Source: Charina bottae
Taxonomy: Eukaryota; Chordata; Lepidosauria; Squamata; Charinaidae
Length of the DNA stretch: 64,000 nucleotides
NCBI GenBank assembly: GCA_023362775.1
Contig: JALMGJ010000002.1
Span: 63,441,914-63,505,913 of the forward strand
Reading direction: 5' to 3'
This document shows positions 63,649-64,000 of the stretch, in pieces (position 1 is the first letter of the stretch; every line of letters begins with the position of its first letter). A model generated the notes under the pieces. That model did not search any database. It saw nothing but the letters and a program-made list of their open reading frames with translations, and was not told where the DNA came from. The position numbers and the translations under genes are program-made.

Positions 63649-64000
63649 GTGAGGCTGTGACCACCCTCTCTCGGTGCCTGGAGGGTGTGGAGGGCTGGAT
63701 AGGGAACAGCATGCTTCAGCTGAACCCTGGCAAGATGGAGTGACTGTGGGTTAGGGGCTCACGGGTATCTGGGAACTTACCATCTTTGGTTCTGGATGGG
63801 GTTACACCGCCCCAGACAGACCCCTCCTGAACTTACGACTCCTGCTAGAAAAGCAGGTGGCAGTCGTGGCCAGGGGAGCCTTTGCACAACTTCGTGTTGT
63901 CTACCAGCTACTCCCCTTACTGGATCAGGAGTCCCTCCAAACAGTCACTCATGCCTAGTCACCTCCCATATAGATTACTGTAATGCGCTCTACATGGGGC

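Larger units (their letters stand above)
61553..64000 (+). mobile_element. L2-clade LINE copy C, rearranged, runs off the window
   Basis: 5'-truncated at the start of the endonuclease (NNKGPLIHNLI), then ETWLGPEGGVPLLEMCPA, LGDFNLLSLGCA, the linker, a 160-bp inverted piece (62868-63027), RT fingers and palm (63040-63648) and a thumb that continues past the end. Frames are broken repeatedly. A diverged duplication of the segment after the active site lies at 63510-63600 and 63620-63720. Confidence 0.85.

Overview
This is a vertebrate nuclear window and almost certainly a squamate reptile. The evidence is the mix of repeats: a Sauria-type tRNA SINE, BovB/RTE LINEs, abundant L2-clade LINEs ending in (AAAT)n tails, L1 LINEs, chromodomain Ty3/gypsy elements of the Sushi type, hAT MITEs and a Penelope-like element. 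I found no convincing host exon, tRNA, rRNA or CRISPR array. Nearly all coding sequence belongs to mobile elements, most of it broken. Names of repeat families are from my own recognition of motifs, not from a database search.

Layout. 1-2356: an L2-clade LINE (+) that has lost its reverse-transcriptase core. It sits in an L1 (-, 2357-14458). That L1 is also split by a solo LTR (3413-4252, target duplication TAAGC) and by a complete chromovirus, Gypsy-A (4790-11471, duplication GTATT). The L1 in turn sits in a BovB element (-, 14459-16645). 16.6-24.4 kb: L2 stubs, two hAT MITEs with perfect 8-bp duplications, two SINEs, a BovB 3' end, an RTE-like LINE split into opposite strands, and a hammerhead-like motif. 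24.4-26.5 kb: mostly unique DNA. 26.5-31 kb: a long L2 copy with its 5' end. 31-40.6 kb: unique DNA with scattered short repeats and a 98-bp hairpin. 40.6-53.5 kb: a second large nest. A degraded hAT-like unit contains a short L1-type (HAL1-like) element with an 18-bp duplication. That element contains two internally deleted L1s, an L2 stub and Gypsy-B (46900-53080, duplication GATGT). Gypsy-B contains a Penelope-like palindrome in its integrase region. 53.5-64 kb: L2 copies on both strands (one broken by a hAT MITE that is itself broken by a SINE), unique DNA, a decayed L1 tail and a final L2 copy that contains an internal inversion.

How it works together. The L2, L1 and BovB enzymes are of the target-primed type; the SINEs carry tails resembling those of LINEs (L2 or BovB) and would depend on them. 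The two chromoviruses have gag, protease, RT, RNase H, integrase and a chromodomain. Both carry the sequence signature of self-primed reverse transcription: a short perfect complementarity between the site beside the 5' LTR and a point in the LTR about 28-31 nt downstream of a TATA box. The most interesting items are this self-priming arrangement in both families, the Penelope-like inverted dimer with hammerhead-like cores, the hammerhead-like motif at 23.7 kb, and several intra-element rearrangements.
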